A stretch of 6,005 nt of DNA, from assembly GCA_003506065.1 (NCBI GenBank), contig DNXA01000159.1, positions 6,731-12,735 of the forward strand, in the 5' to 3' direction. The position numbers and the translations under genes were made by a program. Source of the stretch: Actinomycetota bacterium (GTDB taxonomy: Bacteria; Actinomycetota; Actinomycetes; S36-B12). This document shows, piece after piece, positions 1-5,891 of the stretch (position 1 is the stretch's first letter; each line of letters opens with the position of its first letter). A model generated the notes under the pieces. That model made no database searches, was not told the origin of the DNA, and saw only the letters and a program-made list of their open reading frames with translations.

Positions 1-491
1 GGCGGAAATTCCTGGCGCGCTGCCACCCAGCCGAGACGGACGCACACTTGCGCAACCACAGCGATCGTCAGCACCGACCATGCGAAGACCTCAACACTCA
101 TGCGCATGACGGCATAGCTCACCGGTCGCAGCCAAAGCATGATCACGACGACAGGAATGACAAAGGCCGTGTAGTTGTAGCCATCGTGATGGCTGTAGTT
201 GGAGATGAGCGCAATGCCCCAATAGAGGAGCAGACTGATCAGAATCAGCTTGCTGAGCCCGGACCACTGCATCATGGGCGAGGCCGCAAAGCAGAGGGCA
301 ACAGCAAGAGCCAAGGCGGCGAGCGTCAGCAGGATCGACAGTCCCTGACCCTTCCAGGCGGTGCTGTTCGGGGCCAAGTACTGCACGAGCTGGCTGGTCA
401 CGATCCCCACGATGATCACGCTCAGATAGTGCTGACCCAGGGATCCGAACTGAGAGCGAATGCCGCGTGGAGCCAAGGCGGACTCAGTCAT
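1..491 (-). CDS. Polytopic membrane protein, N-terminal part (possible O-antigen polymerase/ligase-like); runs off left edge
   Basis: This gene opens with ATG at 491-489 and stays open to the window edge, giving 163 residues without a stop; the C-terminus is missing. The protein starts MTESALAPRG and has about five hydrophobic segments near residues 21-40, 51-71, 79-98, 107-120 and 135-152, so it is an inner-membrane protein. The loop NYSHHDGYNY (98-107) is polar and aromatic. Its ATG overlaps the TGA of the upstream glycosyltransferase by 4 nt (ATGA). No Shine-Dalgarno sequence is visible before it, so translation probably depends on coupling to that gene. Several long hydrophobic segments in a glycan locus suggest a polymerase, ligase or GT-C-like transferase, but no diagnostic motif lies in the visible part. 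That it is a real gene is well supported; its function is a guess from context. Confidence 0.8.
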   Translation of the reverse strand, partial: MTESALAPRGIRSQFGSLGQHYLSVIIVGIVTSQLVQYLAPNSTAWKGQGLSILLTLAALALAVALCFAASPMMQWSGLSKLILISLLLYWGIALISNYSHHDGYNYTAFVIPVVVIMLWLRPVSYAVMRMSVEVFAWSVLTIAVVAQVCVRLGWVAARQEFP

Positions 492-1234
492 TGGCGCAGA
501 CTACTTGTGGCCTTCTGGTCGCTCTCGGCGAATCGACGGCTCACAGCAAGCAGCACAAGCGCAATCATGCTTGAGAATATCTGCGACTTCGGGATCTTCG
601 AGCGTCCACCCGTGCGATCCATGAAGTCAATCGGCACTTCGGCAAATCGAACGCCTGCGCGGTGCAGGATCTCAATGCACTCAATGAAGAACGCGTAACC
701 CGATGAACTGAACTCAGCCCGGTTGAGCACATCGAGAGCCGTCGGGTTGAACGCGCGAAATGAGGTCGTGTACTCGGTGATGCCGACCGGGAGCAGCACC
801 CGCGCAGCAGTATTGGCGCCGCGGCTCAGCACGCGGCGCGACAGCTTCGCCTGATGGGTGCCTCCGGCGGAACGTGTGCCGATGACGAAATCGACATCAT
901 TGTGCTGCAACCGCTCCAGTAGCAGCGGGATCTGGCGCGGCTGATGCGAGCCATCAGCATCCATCGTGACGAGCACGTCGTACTCATGCTCGCTGGCGTA
1001 GGCCATGGCCAGCACATGAGCAGTGTTCAGGCCAGTCTTGCCAGCGCGCGTGATGAGCGTGATCTGGGGAAACGCCACCTGCAGGTCGCTGATGAGTTCT
1101 CCCGTGCCATCGGGCGATGAGTCATCAACGATCAGGATGTCGGTGTCAGGACAAGCCTTCGCGGTCTCGCGGATCCAGGCGCCGATATTCTCGACTTCCT
1201 CGTAGGTGGCAGTGAAGATGAGGACCTTGCTCAT
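488..1234 (-). CDS. GT2 glycosyltransferase, polyprenol-phosphate mannosyltransferase (DPM1)-like
   Basis: This 248-residue GT-A fold enzyme resembles polyprenol-monophosphate sugar synthases, which transfer a sugar from a nucleotide donor to a polyprenyl phosphate on the cytoplasmic face. Visible motifs are the N-terminal TATYEEVENI (8-17), DDSSPDGTG (37-45), the metal-binding MDADGSH (91-97, DAD at 92-94), GTRSAGGT (119-126), TTSFRAFNP (156-164) and PIDFMDRTGGRSK (201-213). These match the DPM1 order of DDGSPDGT, MDADLSH, SGFRAF and DR..G.SK. The hydrophobic stretch IFSSMIALVLLAV (219-231) may contact the membrane; there are no C-terminal transmembrane helices, so it is the short soluble type. 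The start at 1234 is set by the motif alignment and a strong GGGAGG 7 nt upstream; the frame stays open to 1411, but that part lies inside the preceding gene. It follows the GT-C-like gene by 53 nt and overlaps the next by ATGA. The sugar could be mannose, glucose or another; sequence alone does not decide. Confidence 0.9.
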   Translation of the reverse strand: MSKVLIFTATYEEVENIGAWIRETAKACPDTDILIVDDSSPDGTGELISDLQVAFPQITLITRAGKTGLNTAHVLAMAYASEHEYDVLVTMDADGSHQPRQIPLLLERLQHNDVDFVIGTRSAGGTHQAKLSRRVLSRGANTAARVLLPVGITEYTTSFRAFNPTALDVLNRAEFSSSGYAFFIECIEILHRAGVRFAEVPIDFMDRTGGRSKIPKSQIFSSMIALVLLAVSRRFAESDQKATSSLRQ

Positions 1235-1241
1235 TTGGAGG

Positions 1242-1249
1242 CCTCCCTT
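1242..1249 (-). promoter_or_regulatory. Strong ribosome binding site for the GT2 gene
   Basis: Read on the minus strand, AAGGGAGG lies 7 nt before the ATG at 1234. It is the best Shine-Dalgarno match in the window, and it fixes the start of the glycosyltransferase at 1234 rather than at the upstream in-frame start at 1411. Confidence 0.8.
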
Positions 1250-1287
1250 CCACCTGCGACTCGTGCTGCTGGATTGCGCTGCATGAA

Positions 1288-2871
1288 CTAACTGCTCACG
1301 AGTGCTTGTGCCGGGCAATCGTAGAGACCAAACTCGCCCATCGGCGCCACAACGTGCCTGTCCAGCGCCGTGCAGTTCTTGCGAACGTTCTCCAGGGAGT
1401 CTGCTGCCCACTCATGCGTGGGGTGCTCATTGACGGCAACCGTGTACGGACCAGCCGCCAGCTCTTCCTTCGTCAGCGGAATCCGGTCATAAGTATTAGT
1501 GATGGTGCGCAGACCATAGTCCGAGCCGTAACCGATGGGGACGACGTCGTAGTACGAGCCGTAGATGATCCTGGCTCCCGCGCCCTCCAGCTGTTGGGCT
1601 GTCTGCTGGATGTTGCGCAGGTAGTCGCGCTTGTCCTGCATCCGGGAAATGGGCTGCTTGTAGAAGTACCAGCTCTGGGAGACCATCGAGACCGCCATGA
1701 GAGCGATGGCCGCAATGGCCGCGACCGTGCCGATCTGCTTCCACGGCAGGACTTCGGGCAATGCGCCGATCCAGATCCAGAGCAGGATTGACAGGCTCGT
1801 TGCATAGAACCAGACCGGGTCCACGAAGGTGGCGAACAGGATCATGGCTGCGAAGGAGGCGCACCACGACAGTGCCAGGGCCGCCCCGATCGTGAGCCGC
1901 GATCGCTTCACGATGGCGCGCACGATGCCCACCAGAGAGCTGAGCGACATCGCGATGACGAAGACCCAGCACAGGACGCTCTGCGTGGTACCTGAGAACA
2001 GATCGTGCGTGGTGGGCAGCCCAAGCGCGGAGGGAAGCACTGTGGTCAGATAGTCAGGCACGCCATTGAGCCCGAGGACATTCAGGTAAACCGACGCGGC
2101 CACGAACGGCGGGTGCGAGGGATCCCAAGTGGTGATGTCGGCATTGACGACATAGGACACTGCTGCGGGCGCAGCGCCGACGACAAAGCCAATGCCCAGC
2201 ACTGCCACCTGCCAGATGCGGATCGGCAGCAGGACCAGGACCAAGGTGGCCAGCGGCAGGATCAACAGGGTGATGTTGGGGTGGGCGAAGAAGCCAAGGC
2301 CGACCAGCAGGCCGGCCCCTCCCAACGACAACCACACTCGCGCAATGGTCTGCTGCTGCAGTGGCGCAGCCCGCAGGAATCGCGCGAGCACCCAGGCGCC
2401 CGTCGTAACAAGCAGCCACGACATGTCGTAGTTGCCGACCAACCACCACACGCCAACAGCGTTGCCTTCGGGGCCGGACAGGCCGTGCATGATTGCCGGC
2501 CCAACGGCGATGGCGATAAGCAAGGCCCACAGCCGTGCCTTGGGCATCAGGGTCTGGAAGAGCTTCACCGTGACGAAGCCGGTGAGGAAGGCCAAGGCGA
2601 TGCGCGGGGCGGTGTGCGCATAGAAATTGCTCGGTGCGGCGAGCTCAGCAAGGATCTGCAGCGGATACTCAATTGTTCCTGCGTGCTTCTGCCCCGGGAA
2701 GGCCAGCACCACCCGCGGTGCATGGATGACGGACTGCACCTGGATTGCATCGGACAGCATGTCCTGATTGGGGATGACGGTCAGCCATCCGAGGAAGGCC
2801 CACCACGAGCACGAGAGCCCAGCGATGAACGGCGCCCACCACGCAAGTGGGCGAGAGAGCGGTCCGGTCAT
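1288..2871 (-). CDS. Polytopic GT-C-like membrane glycosyltransferase (putative)
   Basis: This 527-residue integral membrane protein has about 9-11 hydrophobic helices, for example near residues 11-32, 90-106, 112-128, 139-165, 198-216, 219-240, 294-320, 327-349, 352-369 and 380-397. A soluble C-terminal domain of about 127 residues follows from residue 400. Between helix 1 and the next helix lies a long polar loop (about 33-89) with acidic residues D37, D41 and E68. That arrangement is typical of GT-C enzymes, whose first extracytoplasmic loop carries the catalytic Asp/Glu and which use polyprenyl-phosphate sugars. The C-terminal domain (GSYYDVVPIGYGSDYG at 438-453) would lie outside. Its ATG overlaps the aminotransferase TGA by 4 nt (ATGA), with no visible Shine-Dalgarno, so coupling is likely. 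The next gene is a DPM1-like enzyme that could make its lipid-linked donor. I cannot name a family; a non-catalytic membrane protein remains possible. Confidence 0.85.
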   Translation of the reverse strand: MTGPLSRPLAWWAPFIAGLSCSWWAFLGWLTVIPNQDMLSDAIQVQSVIHAPRVVLAFPGQKHAGTIEYPLQILAELAAPSNFYAHTAPRIALAFLTGFVTVKLFQTLMPKARLWALLIAIAVGPAIMHGLSGPEGNAVGVWWLVGNYDMSWLLVTTGAWVLARFLRAAPLQQQTIARVWLSLGGAGLLVGLGFFAHPNITLLILPLATLVLVLLPIRIWQVAVLGIGFVVGAAPAAVSYVVNADITTWDPSHPPFVAASVYLNVLGLNGVPDYLTTVLPSALGLPTTHDLFSGTTQSVLCWVFVIAMSLSSLVGIVRAIVKRSRLTIGAALALSWCASFAAMILFATFVDPVWFYATSLSILLWIWIGALPEVLPWKQIGTVAAIAAIALMAVSMVSQSWYFYKQPISRMQDKRDYLRNIQQTAQQLEGAGARIIYGSYYDVVPIGYGSDYGLRTITNTYDRIPLTKEELAAGPYTVAVNEHPTHEWAADSLENVRKNCTALDRHVVAPMGEFGLYDCPAQALVSS

Positions 2872-4166
2872 GTACGAACCGTGAACAGCGGCCGGATCGG
2901 CTCACATTCCAGTCGGGAGCGGAGGTCGCCTGCGGCAAGGCCGTCGGCCACCTGGCTCAAGGCCTTGGCGTAGGCAGCCGCCACGAATACGAGGTCCTCA
3001 TCGGTGAACGCGGTTGTCACATCATGGGTGTTCAGCACCAGAACGCCCTGACGCAGCATCTCCTGCAGGAGCAGGGTCTTGGCCTGGGCCAGCACCTCAG
3101 GATCAGCGATGGACCACTGCTGGAATATCCAGGCCGGGTGTCCGGAGAATGACAGGAAGTCACGAGAGGCCGCCGGGCGCTGCTGCTCGATTGCCGCCAG
3201 CAGGGTCGCGCCCAGCTCAGCAAGGCGATCAGTGGGCGCGCCACCGGCCATCCGATCCAGCACCACGCGCGCGGCAGTGAGCGAGAGGGTCTCGCCGCCG
3301 AAGGTCCCCGAGAAGAAGATCTGCGGCATGAGGTCCAGGATCTCCGCCTTTCCCACGACAGCAGACAGGGGAAAGCCATTGGCCAGGGCCTTGCCGAAGG
3401 CTGCGAGGTCTGGGGTGACGCCGAAGTACTCCTGAGCACCGCCCGGGGCGAAGCGGAAGCCGGTGAGCATCTCGTCGAACACCAGGACGATGCCGTGCTG
3501 CTCGGTGATCGCGCGAACGGCCTGCAGGTAGTTCTCCTGCGGCCACGTGGAGGTCATCGGCTCCATGATCAGCGCTGCGACGTCACCGTTGAGCTCGGCG
3601 ATCTTCTGCTCCAGGCTCTCGACGCTGTTGTACGGGACTGCATGCGTGAGCTCGCGCACAGCCTGCGGCACTCCCTTGTGCATGGAAGTGCTGCCGATGT
3701 ACCAGTCCTGCCAGCCGTGATAGCCGCAGACGATGATGTGGCTGCGGCCGGTGTAGGCGCGCGCGAGGCGAATGGCTGCCGAGGTTGCATCCGATCCGTT
3801 CTTGCCGAATCGCACTCGTTCGGCGCAGGGAACCAGGGCAATCAGCCGTTCGGCAACCTCCGCCTCGATGGGGTGCGCAAGGCTCAGCGTGACGCCATCG
3901 CGAATCTGGCGGATGACAGCCTCGTTGATCTCCTCGTCGTCGTAGCCGAGGGCAACGGCGCCCAGGGAGCTCACCAGGTCGACGTACTCATTGCCATCGA
4001 TGTCCCAGGTGTGACTGCCCTTGGACCTGTGCGCGAACAGCGGTGCAGCGCCAACCGGGTACTGCGTGCGCGACTTGCTGAAGGTCTGCGAGGCAAGTGG
4101 AATCGAACGCTCAGCGCGCTCGAGGTACTGCAACGAGGCCGCATACCGTTCTGCGAGGCTAGACAT
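2868..4166 (-). CDS. Class III PLP aminotransferase, glutamate-1-semialdehyde aminomutase-like, sugar-cluster type
   Basis: This is a 432-residue fold-type I PLP enzyme, close to the usual HemL-family length. Visible elements are the N-terminal substrate region (FAHRSKGSHTWDIDGNEYVD, 44-63), the cofactor phosphate region GKNGSDATSAAIRLAR (121-136), GYHGW (148-152), the EPM strand (202-204), DEMLTGFR with PLP-binding D231, the Schiff-base lysine K259 in AAFGKALANGFPLS, and FSGTFGGETLS (285-295). The conserved Lys and Asp indicate an active enzyme. Location between a cytidylyltransferase and glycosyltransferase-type genes argues against tetrapyrrole synthesis and for amination or isomerisation of a sugar or small amino-alcohol precursor. 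The start ATG at 4166 lies inside the end of the SpsF-like gene (8-nt overlap), with GGAG 6 nt upstream; its stop overlaps the next ATG. The substrate is unknown. Confidence 0.92.
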   Translation of the reverse strand: MSSLAERYAASLQYLERAERSIPLASQTFSKSRTQYPVGAAPLFAHRSKGSHTWDIDGNEYVDLVSSLGAVALGYDDEEINEAVIRQIRDGVTLSLAHPIEAEVAERLIALVPCAERVRFGKNGSDATSAAIRLARAYTGRSHIIVCGYHGWQDWYIGSTSMHKGVPQAVRELTHAVPYNSVESLEQKIAELNGDVAALIMEPMTSTWPQENYLQAVRAITEQHGIVLVFDEMLTGFRFAPGGAQEYFGVTPDLAAFGKALANGFPLSAVVGKAEILDLMPQIFFSGTFGGETLSLTAARVVLDRMAGGAPTDRLAELGATLLAAIEQQRPAASRDFLSFSGHPAWIFQQWSIADPEVLAQAKTLLLQEMLRQGVLVLNTHDVTTAFTDEDLVFVAAAYAKALSQVADGLAAGDLRSRLECEPIRPLFTVRT

Positions 4167-4917
4167 TCATCACTCCAGTGTTGAGTACCTGCAGCGCAGC
4201 ATTGCGCGCCGCATCAGTTGCTGTTCGGCTCCGCTCCGGGTGCCGGTCGAGATAGAGCATGATCTCAGTCAAATCGAAGTGCGGATTGTGCTCGTACAAC
4301 TCGCCGTAGACGCCGCGCACAAACTCAAGATCCTCCGGGGTGTCAACAGTCCACCGAAGGTGCGAGAGGTCCTGGCTGCTCGCCACATTGCCGATGCTGA
4401 AGAGCTCAGGCCGCCGATAGATGCCCAGGGTCACATGCTCGCGCTCGGCCGGATCCACGCAGAGCTGGCCGACCTTCCTCAGGGCTGCGGCCGTGGTGAC
4501 CTCGACATCCAGGCCGTCAGGGTAGGTGGGAGTCATGGTGTTGGAGACGTAGTCAGCCGGCTGCGCAAGGAAGGAGTCGACCACGAGATCGATCACCGAT
4601 GGTGAAGCCAGTGGGCAGTCGGCGGTCAGGCGGACGACCACCGGCGATGGGAAGGTGTCCAGGGCCAGGATGAACCTGCTGAGCACGTCATCGAGGGATC
4701 CACGAACGACGGCATATCCGGACTGCTCAAGCACGGCAGCCAAGTGGTCATCGGAGTGGTCGTCCGAGGTCGCCACGACAATCTGGTCCAGGCGCTCGGC
4801 CCGCCCGATGCGCTCCAGCTGGCGAAGGATCATCGGCTCGCCAGCGAGATCAGCGAGCACTTTCCCGGGGAATCTGGTGGAGGTCATGCGTGCTTGGACG
4901 ATGGCAAGGACGCTCAC
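4159..4917 (-). CDS. spsF: SpsF-type cytidylyltransferase (NTP-transferase family, COG1861-like)
   Basis: The product resembles SpsF, a nucleotidyltransferase found in spore-coat, flagellar and capsular sugar clusters and thought to activate a sugar, probably as a CMP-sugar. From the GTG at 4917 it has 252 residues. Visible are the nucleotide-binding AIVQARMTSTRFPGKVL (5-21), VVATSDDHSDD (47-57), VRGSLDDVLSRF (71-82), RLTADCPL (96-103), YPDGLDVEV (132-140), REHVTLGIYRRP (159-170) and LRWTVDTPEDL (188-198), all in the family order. Family members usually begin a few residues before AIVQAR, which favours 4917. A GTG at 4977, directly after the reductase TGA, would add 20 residues. Neither start has an ideal Shine-Dalgarno; a GGGA lies 10 nt before 4917. 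The 3' end overlaps the aminotransferase start by 8 nt. The sugar activated is not known. Confidence 0.9.
   Translation of the reverse strand: MSVLAIVQARMTSTRFPGKVLADLAGEPMILRQLERIGRAERLDQIVVATSDDHSDDHLAAVLEQSGYAVVRGSLDDVLSRFILALDTFPSPVVVRLTADCPLASPSVIDLVVDSFLAQPADYVSNTMTPTYPDGLDVEVTTAAALRKVGQLCVDPAEREHVTLGIYRRPELFSIGNVASSQDLSHLRWTVDTPEDLEFVRGVYGELYEHNPHFDLTEIMLYLDRHPERSRTATDAARNAALQVLNTGVMNV
4173..4176 (-). promoter_or_regulatory. Ribosome binding site for the aminotransferase gene
   Basis: GGAG on the minus strand sits 6 nt before the ATG at 4166, inside the last codons of the cytidylyltransferase gene. It supports 4166 as the start and the 8-nt overlap between the two genes. Confidence 0.55.
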
Positions 4918-4977
4918 CGGATCAGTTTCCCAGACTCCCTGGCCATTGCCCTCACTGACGGAGTCCGGCGCGGCCAC

Positions 4978-5814
4978 TCAGGCCCACAGGCGGGGGTCGA
5001 TGAGCGCGAGGTCCGATGAGCCCCGGAAGCCCTCATGATCGATCTCGGGAGATTCCGCCCACGTGGCGGTGATCTGCGAGAGCTCCTCAGCTGAGGTCAC
5101 CCCCAGCACAACCTGGCTGACCCAGCCAAGAGTCCTGATGAATCCCAGGGCGAGGGCACGCGGCTCCACCCCGATGTCTGAGCAGTGGCTTCGGAAGCGC
5201 AGGACATCAGGGTGAGCGCCCAGCGCGCTGCTCGTGCTGCCCACAAGCAGGCCCTGCAGCAGGACACTGCGCGCCTGGATCTCTACCTCGGCGTCCACGA
5301 GCTCTGCGATCACGTCGGAATCGTCGAGTCGACGATCAAGGATGCTCACCGGCACCTGCACTGCTCCAAGGCCATCGAACAGCAGGCGTGCCCGGCGAAG
5401 GTCGGCCTCGTCATAGGCCGAGATCCCCACCCGTTGCACCAGCCCTTGCTGTTGGAGCTCGCGCAGCTCAGCAGCCACCTGCGCTGCTCGATCATCGGTG
5501 AGCGAAGGCCAGTCATGCACCAGACAGCAGCGAAGGCGCTCAAGCCCAAGATCGCCCAGGCTGTGACCCAGCTGATCGGCCACAGATGCAGCGGAGCTCC
5601 CCTTGACCTTGGTCGTGACCGAGAAGCGGGCAGCCCAGGGGGCCAGCCGATGCTCGGCATCCCCATAGTCCCCTGCTGTGTCGACCTGCGAGATGCCGGA
5701 CTCAAGGGCAATACGGGCGATTTCAGCGATGGCCGCGTCGCTCAGGCGCCCTGGGCTGTTCGTCACGCCATAGGCATTGCCCCATTGGGCAGTTCCCAGC
5801 ACCAGTGCTTGCAC
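4978..5814 (-). CDS. Aldo/keto reductase of the SpsF-associated sugar-cluster type
   Basis: This 278-residue NAD(P)H-dependent aldo/keto reductase forms a TIM barrel. The AKR tetrad is visible as D45 (in VDTAGDYG), Y50, K69 (VTTKVK) and H100 (LVHDW). Also present are LGTAQWGNAYG (6-16), VGISAY (129-134), RSVLLQGLL (182-190) and the cofactor-side LGVTSAEEL (237-245). The RSVLLQGLL segment resembles AKRs I recall near spsF and pse genes, so the substrate is more likely a keto-sugar or sugar aldehyde than a general xenobiotic. The start is GTG at 5814: an in-frame TGA lies just upstream, and it gives the family-like N-terminus MQALVLGTAQWG. A G-run directly abuts the GTG, too close for a normal Shine-Dalgarno, so leaderless or weak initiation is possible. 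It is the first gene of the minus-strand operon and faces the divergent pseB. Confidence 0.92.
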   Translation of the reverse strand: MQALVLGTAQWGNAYGVTNSPGRLSDAAIAEIARIALESGISQVDTAGDYGDAEHRLAPWAARFSVTTKVKGSSAASVADQLGHSLGDLGLERLRCCLVHDWPSLTDDRAAQVAAELRELQQQGLVQRVGISAYDEADLRRARLLFDGLGAVQVPVSILDRRLDDSDVIAELVDAEVEIQARSVLLQGLLVGSTSSALGAHPDVLRFRSHCSDIGVEPRALALGFIRTLGWVSQVVLGVTSAEELSQITATWAESPEIDHEGFRGSSDLALIDPRLWA

Positions 5815-5818
5815 CCCC

Positions 5819-5835
5819 CGATGATTGCATCATCG
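5819..5835. repeat. Perfect inverted repeat, 7-bp arms with 3-nt loop (candidate operator or mRNA hairpin)
   Basis: CGATGAT and ATCATCG flank a TGC centre. The element ends 4 bp before the reductase GTG and lies just upstream of the candidate pseB -10. As DNA it could be an operator serving both directions. As RNA it would form a small hairpin immediately before the reductase start and could limit ribosome access. No terminator-like U-run follows. A 7-bp palindrome can occur by chance, so only the symmetry is certain. Confidence 0.4.
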
Positions 5836-5881
5836 ATGGCTAGACTCTGGACCGCACGAAATCCGGACGGAACCTGAGCTT

Positions 5882-5887
5882 GAGGAG
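5882..5887 (+). promoter_or_regulatory. Ribosome binding site for pseB
   Basis: GAGGAG lies 4 nt before the GTG at 5892 and supports that codon as the start. An ATG at 5890 is followed at once by TGA and cannot be the start. Confidence 0.6.
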
Positions 5888-5891
5888 TCAT

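Larger units (their letters stand above)
5815..5891. promoter_or_regulatory. Divergent intergenic promoter region between the reductase operon and pseB
   Basis: These 77 bp separate two outward-reading GTG starts and must hold the promoters of both units unless either is read from further away. On the plus strand TAGACT (5841-5846) fits the actinobacterial -10 form TANNNT and would give a leader of roughly 40 nt for pseB; no convincing -35 is seen. On the minus strand no clear -10/-35 pair is visible. A short palindrome lies within it at 5819-5835. The role is inferred from geometry; the exact elements are weak. Confidence 0.5.

Noticed and set aside
48..698. Plus-strand ORF of 216 codons
   Set aside because: It is antisense to the membrane protein and the glycosyltransferase, both better supported by motifs, hydrophobic segments and ATGA coupling. 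The His/Arg/Asp-rich product looks like a shadow frame.
1235..1411. 59-residue N-terminal extension of the GT2 glycosyltransferase
   Set aside because: Most of it overlaps the end of the GT-C-like gene in another frame, it has no family similarity, and the strong Shine-Dalgarno points to the ATG at 1234.
2005..2973. Long plus-strand ORF of 322 codons
   Set aside because: It lies antisense to the GT-C-like gene and into the aminotransferase. The product is rich in Gln, Arg, Gly and Asp with no family motif, as expected from the complement of GC-rich hydrophobic codons.
2868..4166. Annotation as hemL (tetrapyrrole synthesis)
   Set aside because: The sugar-operon context and the FGGET active-site segment do not fit a standard glutamate-1-semialdehyde aminomutase.
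3495..4184. Plus-strand ORF of 229 codons
   Set aside because: It is antisense to the aminotransferase and has low-complexity Val/Ala/Asp/Leu composition typical of an opposite-strand shadow.
5185..5877. Plus-strand ORF of 230 codons ending just before pseB
   Set aside because: It is antisense to the reductase, whose catalytic tetrad is complete. No recognisable domain and no Shine-Dalgarno were seen.
5836..5877. Possible 13-codon leader peptide upstream of pseB
   Set aside because: Its ATG lies upstream of the only candidate -10, it has no Shine-Dalgarno, and it has no codon run suggesting attenuation.
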